This document shows positions 1 through 8,056 of a stretch of DNA of 64,000 nucleotides, in pieces. The translations under genes and the position numbers were made by a program. Within the stretch, counting starts at the first letter, position 1; the number at the start of each line of letters is the position of its first letter. Source of the stretch: an uncultured Clostridia bacterium (GTDB taxonomy: Bacteria; Bacillota; Clostridia; Peptostreptococcales; Anaerovoracaceae); contig CALZYE010000007.1 of NCBI GenBank assembly GCA_945830395.1, forward strand, positions 18,985 to 82,984, written 5' to 3'. The notes beneath the pieces were generated by a model. It did no database searches. It saw nothing but the letters and a program-made list of their open reading frames with translations, and was not told where the DNA came from.

Positions 1-2
1 CG

Positions 3-383
3 AACGAAACCTCCAATGCAAAGGATAAATTTGATTTTGCAAATGCCGTGGTATCCGGCAGCGGGCCTATAACAGGCATCCTAAACCCTAACCTGTTCAA
101 TGTTTACGCAGGTTACATCAAAAAATCGCCAAATCCGGACAAACCAAACCCATCAAACCCGGATAAGCCAAACCCTGATAAGCCTGCTCCACCTGCTGAA
201 AAGCCTAAGGACAAGACATCTAAAGATAAGAGGCCTAAGGATAAAATCTCTAAACAAAACAAAACTGAGACTAAAGGGCAGACTCCTAAAACAGGAGACA
301 GAGGTGCTGATGCTTATATATTGTTGTTATTACTGGCGTCAGGGACATTAATCATTACGAAGAAAATCTATACAAAAAAATAA
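3..383 (+). CDS. C-terminal part of a wall-anchored surface protein (5' end outside window)
   Basis: The frame is open to the left edge, so only the last 126 residues are visible. After a short globular end comes a Pro/Asn/Asp/Lys-rich spacer made of repeated NPDKP-like units, then a Lys-rich stretch, then a sorting tail: TPKTGD, a hydrophobic span of about 18 residues and a basic end (KKIYTKK). This layout is that of proteins cut between Thr and Gly by a sortase and joined to the cell wall. The motif lacks the canonical Leu of LPXTG, like the other surface proteins in the window. The NPDKP spacer is very close to that of the 979-residue protein at 4995-7934, which suggests shared ancestry or recombination. 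Its function cannot be read from this tail. A strong hairpin follows. Confidence 0.8.
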   Translation, partial: NETSNAKDKFDFANAVVSGSGPITGILNPNLFNVYAGYIKKSPNPDKPNPSNPDKPNPDKPAPPAEKPKDKTSKDKRPKDKISKQNKTETKGQTPKTGDRGADAYILLLLLASGTLIITKKIYTKK

Positions 384-398
384 GACAGTTGCAAATCA

Positions 399-423
399 AA
401 ACCACCGGCATAGCCGGTGGTTT
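399..423. terminator. Terminator hairpin between convergent genes
   Basis: An 11-bp perfect stem (399-409 with 413-423) with a 3-base loop and A/T flanks on each side. It sits between the end of the + strand surface protein and the end of the - strand phosphatase, so it can serve both. Confidence 0.75.
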
Positions 424-446
424 CGTATTTCATGCCCTTTGCATGC

Positions 447-1106
447 TCAGCCCTTAATCCATTCTTTGACGCGAGGCTTTCTCCTCTGTTCTTCAGGAAT
501 ATGCTCGTCATGATTCCAGTCTACGATTTCAGCCTCCATGGTCTTAGGATCTGCATTCACAATGCTGTAACTTGCATTCGAAAGGGGTCTGTCCCATATT
601 TCATCAATACTGATGCCCGCTATCTTCAGAAGAATCATAGACAGGCACACCATATGGGCAACTATCAGAATGGTCTTTCCATCGTTTTCTTTAACCAATT
701 TCCAAAATGCCTTTACTGCCCTTTCCTGCACTTGCTGAAAACTCTCTCCATTTTGGATATGCACCCGGGTAGGTCTGCTTGTCCAAAGGTCGTGCTGTCC
801 CGGAAATTTCTCCTCGATTTCCGCCGCGGTAAGTCCTTCCCAGTCTCCTGCATTCTGCTCATGCAGTTCCTCTTCCGTATTCAACTCTATATCTCTGCCC
901 TCTAAAATAATCCTCGCCGTCTCCTGCGCTCTGCAAAGAGGACTGGCAAAGGCAACATCTATATGAAAAGCCTTCAATGCTTCATGTGCATATCCTGCCT
1001 GAATTTTCCCCGCTTCATTGAGGGGAATATCTGTCATTCCCTGAAATTTTCTCGCCTTGTTCCAGTTTGTTTCTCCGTGTCTCACTAAAAATATCTTTGT
1101 TTTCAA
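447..1106 (-). CDS. Histidine phosphatase family protein (phosphoglycerate mutase-like)
   Basis: A 219-residue cytoplasmic protein of the histidine phosphatase superfamily. The N-terminal VRHGETNWN holds the catalytic RHG motif whose His is phosphorylated. FASPLCRAQETA is the second phosphate-binding Arg region, and ILIVAHMV near residue 150 carries the second catalytic His (usually GH; here AH). The substrate is not evident: relatives act on phosphoglycerate, alpha-ribazole phosphate, fructose-2,6-bisphosphate or nucleotides. The start is TTG, preceded by AAGGGAAG at good spacing; no ATG gives a better fit. It is transcribed in the same direction as cysE upstream, with a gap of about 175 bases. 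Confidence 0.85.
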   Translation of the reverse strand: MKTKIFLVRHGETNWNKARKFQGMTDIPLNEAGKIQAGYAHEALKAFHIDVAFASPLCRAQETARIILEGRDIELNTEEELHEQNAGDWEGLTAAEIEEKFPGQHDLWTSRPTRVHIQNGESFQQVQERAVKAFWKLVKENDGKTILIVAHMVCLSMILLKIAGISIDEIWDRPLSNASYSIVNADPKTMEAEIVDWNHDEHIPEEQRRKPRVKEWIKG

Positions 1107-1282
1107 TATCTTCCCTTTCTATCTTTATCTTACTTTTCTATCTTTTGGCATCACCGAGGGAAAAACTGTTTTTTCCCTCAACATCCGAATAAAGCTATTA
1201 GGCGATTTTATAATTTATTTTATAGTTTACTTTATAATTCACTTCATAGTTTATTCCGTAGTTTCACATTGCTGAATACAAT

Positions 1283-2272
1283 TTATTTTCTTTCCATTAC
1301 CGTTTCGGAAGTTTTTACCGTCACTGTAGTATACGGCGCCACCGACTTGGTTATAAACGAGTTTCCTCCTATTACCGAGCCCTTTCCTATAACGGTATCG
1401 CCGCCCAAAATCGAGGCTCCCGAGTACAGCGTAACTTCGTCCTCAATGGTAGGATGTCTGCGCTTTCCGCGAAGCTTCTGTCCCTCCTTGGTGGACAAAG
1501 CTCCTATTGTAACGCCTTGGTAAATTTTCACTCTTTCACCTATGAGAGATGTTGAGCCGATTACAATCCCCGTGGCATGGTCGATAAAAAAGTATTTGCC
1601 GATGGTAGCCCCCGGGTGAATATCCACACCTGTGTGTCTGTGGGCGTATTCCGTCATCATCCTCGGAATCAGCGGAACATTGAGCAGGAACAACTCGTGG
1701 GCAAAGCGATAAATTGTAATGGCAAGAAGCCCCGGATATGCGAGAACAATTTCGTCTTTGCTGCTCGCCGCAGGATCCCCTTCAAAAGCCGCCTGAATAT
1801 CTGTGTTCAAATACTCTCTCACTTTGGGAATCGTAGCAAAGAACTGCAGGCACACCTTCTGAGCAGCATGTTTTCTCACATATTTAGGTGCGTCACTAAA
1901 GTTTTTATCATACAGAAGCGCCACTTCAATCTGTTTTCTCAAAGCATAGATTACATCTTCAATCAAAACCTGTAATTTTGAGTGGGTATTTCGTGTCCTG
2001 TAAAGTTTTTCCCTGTAGTATCCCGGGTAAAGAATCATCAACAGCTTCTTGATTATCTTCTTCACCGCATCCTGATCCGGCTGTTGAAAAACCTCCATCT
2101 TATCCACATCCCTGCCTTTTTCATAATCCTCAAGCAGAGTTCTCAGGATATTGTCCATCTCCATGTCCAGAGAATCATCGTCAAACTCATTTTCCTCACA
2201 AGCGCAGCAGATTTCAGCGTTTTCATCCAGCTTAAATTCCTGCTTCATTTCATCAATTTTTTTGCAATTCAT
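1283..2272 (-). CDS. cysE: Serine O-acetyltransferase
   Basis: A 329-residue hexapeptide-repeat acyltransferase that transfers acetyl from acetyl-CoA to serine, giving O-acetylserine for cysteine synthesis. The C-terminal 130 residues are the left-handed beta-helix: HTGVDIHPGATIG, the catalytic FIDHATGIVIG, then KIYQGVTIGALS and a C-terminal arm. The N-terminal half is alpha-helical, as in the SAT family, but longer than in compact CysE and acidic at the start. The longer frame to 2359 is less likely: the ATG at 2272 has AAAGGTGAAGAT just upstream. In Bacillus cysE lies beside cysS; here it is about 14 kb from cysS on the same strand. Confidence 0.9.
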   Translation of the reverse strand: MNCKKIDEMKQEFKLDENAEICCACEENEFDDDSLDMEMDNILRTLLEDYEKGRDVDKMEVFQQPDQDAVKKIIKKLLMILYPGYYREKLYRTRNTHSKLQVLIEDVIYALRKQIEVALLYDKNFSDAPKYVRKHAAQKVCLQFFATIPKVREYLNTDIQAAFEGDPAASSKDEIVLAYPGLLAITIYRFAHELFLLNVPLIPRMMTEYAHRHTGVDIHPGATIGKYFFIDHATGIVIGSTSLIGERVKIYQGVTIGALSTKEGQKLRGKRRHPTIEDEVTLYSGASILGGDTVIGKGSVIGGNSFITKSVAPYTTVTVKTSETVMERK

Positions 2273-2417
2273 ATCTTCACCTTTAAAAATAAATTTACAG
2301 TTACACCTAAATACTATCACAAAATGTTTAATATTAAAATATCTACGGCAAAATATCATGAAAAGGACCTGCCTTACGGCAAGCCCTGTCTTTTTAGTCT
2401 CATAAAATTATTTTAAA

Positions 2418-4934
2418 TTACTTTTGTTTTTTCTTGAGAAACATCAGTATAGCAAGAACTGCGATGCAGCCTGCTGCCGCCTTTAAATACAACGCTATCT
2501 TGGAGCTGTCACCTGTGTTCACTTCCGGTTTTTCAGGCTTTTTCACCTTATGGGTGTTGGTAATAACCACATTTTTAAGGTTTGAATCATCCACCTTGGA
2601 TATGTAGCCCTTGACCTTGTCTTCTGTTACTCTGTAAATGATTTTCTTTCCGTCTTTGGCTGCAGGAAGCTTGCCGAACCGATAGCTCCAGCCATCATAT
2701 GCCGTTACGACTTTGCTCAATATCTTAATGCCGTTTGCCTGAAGGTTTACGACGATTTTTTTCGGTCTGATTCCGTCCTTGTTCCCTGCGTCCTTCCATA
2801 CCTTTTTACCGCGAATCTCCGTAAATTCCGGTTTTGCCTCCGGTTTGTGAGTATTGGTTATGATAAACTCTCCTGAGGATATTTCATCTGTTTTGGACTC
2901 ATAGCCTTTCGGTGTATCAACTTCCTTTACAGAATATACAATCCTCTTTCCGTTCTTTATCTTCGGAAGCTTTTTCCATGTATGGCTCCAGCCTGTGGAC
3001 GCACTGAGTTCTTTCTCATTACCCTGCTTTTCTCCTCCGGCATACAGCTGAACTTTTATGCTCTTTGGGCGCAAGCCGTCTTTGTCATCCTCATCGACCC
3101 ACTTCTTTTCCACCTTTATCTCAGTGGAAGGGGTATTGATAATGACCTGCTTATCCCCTTCTTTGCCGTTTTCGGATACATAGCCTTCCAAAGCTTCTTC
3201 CCCGGCGGTATACACATAGAGCCTGCCTGCACCGTCTGTCTTAGGCAAATTGGTAAATTTCACTTTCCAAAGGTCGTTTTCAGGTTCTACGGTTTCATAG
3301 CCTATCTTTACCTTGTCATTCATACCCTCTGTATGTCTATAAAGATTTATTTTAATGGAAGCCGGGCGTTTATCCGCCTCCTCTGCGTCATCCCATTTCT
3401 TTTCGACATCAAGCTCCGTCAGTTCCGAAGTTCCCATGGTTACCGTTCCGTTGGAACCGATTCCCCCGCCTCGGGTTACAGACTTATTTCCTGCGATTAT
3501 TACCTTTGCAAGGTTCTCTGCATTCTCGTCGCTTTTCACATCTGTGCTGAGCTCCAGTTCAGAATTTGCAGGCAAAATCCCTGAAAGCTTATTCAAAGGA
3601 ATTTCTTCTCCCTGTTTATTCTTCCACCTGTAAGGCGTTCCTCCCAGCATGGAGTTTGAAATCTCATATTCGGCTTTTCCGCTGTGAGTACCGTAAATGC
3701 TGCTGCTCAGTAAATATATTTCATTTCCCTCATTTCTTCCGGTTTTATTTCCGTAAAGAGCTATTCCGTTCTTAAAATAAATTTTTGTGACAGAAATCGG
3801 ACAGCCTGCATATCCGCCCCCTGTGTATGCTGCTTCGTTATTCTTAATCACCGCATTGGTAAGGTTAAGTTCTCCGTTAATGAAAGAATCCCATTTGTGA
3901 CCGTTGACATAAATACCGCCTCCGCCAAAGGCTTTATTCATCTTTCCCTTTCCGGTCATCTCATTTTCTATGATTTTGCCTGCCGAGATATTTGCTATGG
4001 TGCGATAACTCATGTATCCTGCCTGAACGAAGATTCCGCCGCCTGCCGCGCCTGCTTCATTTCCTTCTACCGTACCTCCGGTCATATTAAATGTGGTGAT
4101 TCCGTCGTGCCAGTCAGCACGCCCGACGCTGACTCCTCCGCCTATTTCCGCTGCACTGTTATTTTTTATCAAGGCTGAACCGGAAAGATTGAAGGTGCTT
4201 TCGTCTGCAATGAGCACGCCTCCTCCGCCTCCGTGTATCTGTGACACATCGGGGTCAAGGAAAAATGTCGCCTCGTTATTTTCCACAGTTCCGCCGTTCA
4301 TATTCAATATTGACTTATTGGTAATGTATATGCCTCCGCCGTAATTTGCCTTATTGTTTCTTATTACGCCTCCTGTCATATTCACGGTACCGCGGGAAAC
4401 ATAGATTCCTCCTCCCGTATTTGCGCTGTTTGAGGTATTCACGGAGTGGTTATTCTCTATCACGGCACCGTCCTTTATATCCAAGGTGCCGCTCACCGAA
4501 ATCAATGCCTTTTTGTCAGAAGGGGCTTTTCCGTTTCCGTCTATCGTAATGTTTGATAATGCTGCACTTTTGCCGCTTGAAACAGACAGCAAATGTCCTT
4601 TGAAATTTTCGCCTCTTACAAGCTTTGCACAGGTTCCCTCAAGGTTTATGTCCCCTTCTGCATTGACCGTACCCAGAACGACGATTTCTTTGATGTTCTT
4701 ATTAGCCTTCGCCAGCTCCTTTACCCTTTCAAAGGTCTTAACGGCATTAGATGCGGAACTTCCGTCTTTTCCGTCATCGCCGCCTTGACCGTCTATATAC
4801 AGAGCAGAGCCTGCGGTAAAGTTCATGCTGAATCCGGACTTGGCACTAACCTCTTCTGTTAAAAACATGTAGAAACCTGTTCCCACAAAACAAAGCACCA
4901 TCAATACAACAAATATTTTACGAAATTTTCTCAT
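2418..4934 (-). CDS. Wall-anchored beta-helix protein with three Cna-B domains
   Basis: A secreted surface protein of 838 residues. A signal peptide lies at about 1-33. Residues ~45-500 are Gly/Asn-rich repeats with recurring GGGIYV, NMTGG and NNEA motifs, as in right-handed parallel beta-helix (polymorphic-repeat) proteins. Three Cna-B domains follow (starts such as VEKKWDD, VEKKWVDEDDKDG and GKKVWKDAGNKDG); these usually form a stalk stiffened by internal isopeptide bonds. The tail is VNTGD, a hydrophobic span and KKKQK, a non-canonical sorting signal. ATG at 4934 is preferred over GTG at 4940 because GGGGAG sits 5 bases upstream of it. The gene follows the 979-residue gene at 60 bases, with a hairpin between. 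A role as adhesin is inferred. Confidence 0.88.
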   Translation of the reverse strand: MRKFRKIFVVLMVLCFVGTGFYMFLTEEVSAKSGFSMNFTAGSALYIDGQGGDDGKDGSSASNAVKTFERVKELAKANKNIKEIVVLGTVNAEGDINLEGTCAKLVRGENFKGHLLSVSSGKSAALSNITIDGNGKAPSDKKALISVSGTLDIKDGAVIENNHSVNTSNSANTGGGIYVSRGTVNMTGGVIRNNKANYGGGIYITNKSILNMNGGTVENNEATFFLDPDVSQIHGGGGGVLIADESTFNLSGSALIKNNSAAEIGGGVSVGRADWHDGITTFNMTGGTVEGNEAGAAGGGIFVQAGYMSYRTIANISAGKIIENEMTGKGKMNKAFGGGGIYVNGHKWDSFINGELNLTNAVIKNNEAAYTGGGYAGCPISVTKIYFKNGIALYGNKTGRNEGNEIYLLSSSIYGTHSGKAEYEISNSMLGGTPYRWKNKQGEEIPLNKLSGILPANSELELSTDVKSDENAENLAKVIIAGNKSVTRGGGIGSNGTVTMGTSELTELDVEKKWDDAEEADKRPASIKINLYRHTEGMNDKVKIGYETVEPENDLWKVKFTNLPKTDGAGRLYVYTAGEEALEGYVSENGKEGDKQVIINTPSTEIKVEKKWVDEDDKDGLRPKSIKVQLYAGGEKQGNEKELSASTGWSHTWKKLPKIKNGKRIVYSVKEVDTPKGYESKTDEISSGEFIITNTHKPEAKPEFTEIRGKKVWKDAGNKDGIRPKKIVVNLQANGIKILSKVVTAYDGWSYRFGKLPAAKDGKKIIYRVTEDKVKGYISKVDDSNLKNVVITNTHKVKKPEKPEVNTGDSSKIALYLKAAAGCIAVLAILMFLKKKQK

Positions 4935-4952
4935 AGTCACTCCCCTTCAAAC

Positions 4953-4984
4953 AATAGGGATGCTCAAAATCGAGCATCCCTATT
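4953..4984 (-). terminator. Intergenic hairpin between two surface-protein genes
   Basis: A 13-bp perfect stem (4953-4965 with 4972-4984) with a 6-base loop. It lies 10 bases after the stop of the 979-residue gene and directly before the ribosome site of the next gene. On the - strand only a short TTGTTT follows, so it may be a partial terminator or an mRNA-end stabiliser that lowers expression of the second gene. Confidence 0.6.
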
Positions 4985-4994
4985 CATTTGGCTG

Positions 4995-7934
4995 TTACTT
5001 GTTATTTTCTTTTCTTCTTGCTATAACCAGTCCTCCTGCAACTGCCGCCATGGAAAGAATCATCAGATATAGTTCCGGGCTTGCAGTATCGCCTGTCTTT
5101 GGATTATTGTTATCAGGAGTATTAGGATCCGGTTTATTTGGACCCGGTTTATTTGGGTCAGGTTTGTTCGGATTATCAGGTTTATCCGGATTATCAGGTT
5201 TATCCGGATTGTCAGGCTCATCCGGGTTCGGCTTATCTACCTTTGTCTTAAGACTGAACTGTATGGTATTATCGTCAGTCGCAATCTTATCTTTGCCCTC
5301 CGGACTTTGTTTTGCATCCCATTTGAGGTTAAAGGCAATCTTAGGGCTGTGAGCCGGACTCATATCAAGGGTTGCCAATGCAGACATTCCGCCTGTAATA
5401 TCACCGACAACGGTAAAGATCTCTCCGTCCTTGGCATTTTCTGAAACCGTTACCTGCGGAATAACAACCTTAAGCTTATCCGCGCAGTCCTCCTTAATCG
5501 CCTTTGCCAGCTCTGTGTATTTGGTAATACCATTTTTCAGAGTCATTTTCACGGTTACCGTTTTGCCCTCAACCTTAACTTCGCTTACGGTGAACACTCC
5601 GTCTGCTCCCTCAAGTTTAACATTATCTGTTGTGAGAGGTGTTCCGAAGTCAAGTTTTTCCGGTAGCGTAAATTTTGCAACAAACTCTGATTTAACATCT
5701 TCCAGCAAAATCTTGTTAAGGTCTGCATTCGGATGCTGTTTTTCAATAGCTGTCATCTGTTCTTTTATCTTCTTAACATCAAGAGCCCCTGTAAAGTCAT
5801 GTTTTGCTCCCGGTTTTGTAGGGAACAGTTCGTCGTGCTCTGTTTCTTCACCAATCAGTATATCTCCCTCAAGGGTAACCTTCTGCTCTACAACGGCAGG
5901 TTTGTTAACATTCAGGGTGAATGTGATGGAATCATTGTCTGTCGCCATCTTATCTCTTCCCTCATCTGACTGAACCGCACTCCAGCTCAGATTGAAGTTC
6001 TTGATATTGCCGTTCAGAGTAGCCTTGGCCTGCAGGTATCCATCTATACTGCCTGAAACTTTCAGTTTCTGGTTGTCAACTGTGGTATCTGATACTTTAA
6101 CACCCTTTACTATAACTTTGAGGGTATCATCGCAGGCATTCACTGCCTTCTCCAGTTTATCGAAGGTGTCAATGCCATCTTTCAGGCTCATCTCAATATT
6201 TATGGACTTGCCGTTGTCAACGACATTTGTCACCTTGAATGTGTCTGCGGCGGAGAGAAGCTGAACATTTTCAGCGGTCTTAGGCAGTGTGTATTCCATA
6301 CCGTCAGGAATAGTGAGAACCGCCGTAAACTTGGACTCCACATTTTCAAGCTTTATGTTTGCACCCGGTTCATTTGCCGCCATTTGGGCTTTGTACCCTG
6401 CCATAGCTTTTTTAATATCGGAAACATCTAAGGTTCCCGTAAAGTCGTGAACATTTCCCGGTTTGGTCTCAAACACCGCATCATGCTCCGTATCGGTACC
6501 GATCAGGATATCGCCCTTAAGCTTTGCTTCAGCGTGAATATCCTCCGGTTTCTTAACTCTGAGGGTTAACTGTATCGCCTTGTCATCAGTTGCCTTAACA
6601 TCCTTGCCGCCGGCTTTTTGTTCTGCCTCCCACTCAAAGGAGAATTTTATCAGCTTTCCGTTAAATTCCGCCGTGGCGCTCATATCTCCGGTAAGCTGGC
6701 CTTTCACTGTCAGCTCCTGATTGTTGCTGACATTTTTTTCGATTTCGATACCGCTTACATTAACTTTCAGCTCATTTGCACACTTGTCTATGGCATCTTT
6801 AAGATCTTTGTAAGTTTTAATCTTATCGGGATCCTTAAGTTCCATCTCAAGAGTAACCACTCCGCTATTATCTTTTTCTGCACCTGTAATCTCAAATACT
6901 CCATCTGCGCCCTCAAGATTAAAGTCTCTTTCTGTAGGGAACAAATCATGAGTCTTAAAACCCTTAGGCAATGTTATCTTTGTGGTAAATTTAGACTTAG
7001 GGTCAGTCAATTTTATGTTTTCAAAATCTGCGCCGGTTTTCTTGTACTGCTCTTCTATCTTGCTCATCTGCTCTTTGATGGAAGAGATATCTAAACTTCC
7101 GGTAAACTCAAGAGAATCTTCCGGTGTCACATCTATAACTTTATCGGCTTCTGTGTTGCCGTTCAGAAGAAGATCCCCAGGCAGTTTTGCTTTCATTGTA
7201 GGCAAATCCTCAGTTTTAGGAGCTTCCGCGATAAACAGCGGAAATGTCGCTGTATCTGTGGCAATCGTCATAACTTTAGAACTCAGCAAGCTTCCATAAT
7301 ACCAGAGTTCTCCACCACCGCTGGCTGTAATTCCATTCTTTACCGCTTCAAAAGATGTACCCTTTGCTACAGTTCCTTCATAATCTACAGTGAATTTAAG
7401 CGTTCTATTACCTGCTGCTAAATCTTTTTCATAGCTCTTAAAAAATCCTTGATAATCCACCCATGGAAGTTCTATTGTAAATGTTACAGATTTTCCATCA
7501 TCCGCAATTTTCGGTATCACTTTTGAAATCGTTTCCGCATCTTCTGTCTGCGTTGTTTTCACAATTTTTACATTCTGATTAGCGGGAACACTAACTGTGT
7601 AACTAATCGCAGGAACTGTTTTATTAGGACCATACATCACCCTCGGTCCTGCTAAACTTTCATTTTTCTTATACGCATCATACGCCTGCTTAAACAGATT
7701 GCCTACATTGATATTGGCTGCAATCTCGCCTTTGTATGCCGATGCATCCGCAGTCTCTGTTTTCTTTAAATTAGATAAAACTTTAGGTGTAGTAGGGGTC
7801 AAACTATCTGCCAAATTAACAGTTATAGTCTCGCCCAGCGCATGGGCGGTCAACGGATAAAACGCAAACACCATCATGACTGCCATCAGATACGCCAGCA
7901 CCCTTTCTACATTCTTTTTCTTTAACTTAACCAT
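4995..7934 (-). CDS. Wall-anchored repeat surface protein, function unknown
   Basis: A 979-residue secreted protein. The signal peptide ends near ALA/HALG at about residue 33. An N-terminal region of ~215 residues is followed by three repeats of about 215 residues starting near 250, 473 and 686, each opening with a GD-(I/L)L-G motif, then a FTG(S/T/A)LD segment, a helical stretch and alternating beta-type segments. I do not recognise these repeats. A Pro/Asn/Asp/Lys spacer precedes NPKTGD, a hydrophobic span and ARRKENNK. The ATG has AGAAGGAGA just upstream. The regular repeat plan suggests a rod-like stalk or adhesin; that is inference from layout only. Confidence 0.85.
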   Translation of the reverse strand: MVKLKKKNVERVLAYLMAVMMVFAFYPLTAHALGETITVNLADSLTPTTPKVLSNLKKTETADASAYKGEIAANINVGNLFKQAYDAYKKNESLAGPRVMYGPNKTVPAISYTVSVPANQNVKIVKTTQTEDAETISKVIPKIADDGKSVTFTIELPWVDYQGFFKSYEKDLAAGNRTLKFTVDYEGTVAKGTSFEAVKNGITASGGGELWYYGSLLSSKVMTIATDTATFPLFIAEAPKTEDLPTMKAKLPGDLLLNGNTEADKVIDVTPEDSLEFTGSLDISSIKEQMSKIEEQYKKTGADFENIKLTDPKSKFTTKITLPKGFKTHDLFPTERDFNLEGADGVFEITGAEKDNSGVVTLEMELKDPDKIKTYKDLKDAIDKCANELKVNVSGIEIEKNVSNNQELTVKGQLTGDMSATAEFNGKLIKFSFEWEAEQKAGGKDVKATDDKAIQLTLRVKKPEDIHAEAKLKGDILIGTDTEHDAVFETKPGNVHDFTGTLDVSDIKKAMAGYKAQMAANEPGANIKLENVESKFTAVLTIPDGMEYTLPKTAENVQLLSAADTFKVTNVVDNGKSINIEMSLKDGIDTFDKLEKAVNACDDTLKVIVKGVKVSDTTVDNQKLKVSGSIDGYLQAKATLNGNIKNFNLSWSAVQSDEGRDKMATDNDSITFTLNVNKPAVVEQKVTLEGDILIGEETEHDELFPTKPGAKHDFTGALDVKKIKEQMTAIEKQHPNADLNKILLEDVKSEFVAKFTLPEKLDFGTPLTTDNVKLEGADGVFTVSEVKVEGKTVTVKMTLKNGITKYTELAKAIKEDCADKLKVVIPQVTVSENAKDGEIFTVVGDITGGMSALATLDMSPAHSPKIAFNLKWDAKQSPEGKDKIATDDNTIQFSLKTKVDKPNPDEPDNPDKPDNPDKPDNPNKPDPNKPGPNKPDPNTPDNNNPKTGDTASPELYLMILSMAAVAGGLVIARRKENNK

Positions 7935-7971
7935 GTGAATCTCCTTCTATTAATTTTTCACTCCTCTAAAC

Positions 7972-8013
7972 AGGCATTTCGTACCCGCCATAACTAAGCA
8001 AGTAGAAATGCCT
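7972..8013 (-). terminator. Inverted repeat between surface-protein genes
   Basis: Nine-base arms AGGCATTTC (7972-7980) and GAAATGCCT (8005-8013) separated by 24 bases, in the gap after the 1858-residue adhesin. The long loop and the lack of a clear T-run make it a weak terminator or a regulatory structure. Confidence 0.4.
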
Positions 8014-8056
8014 AACCATATTGTACACTACATTTCCATAAATTGCTATAGTTTTT

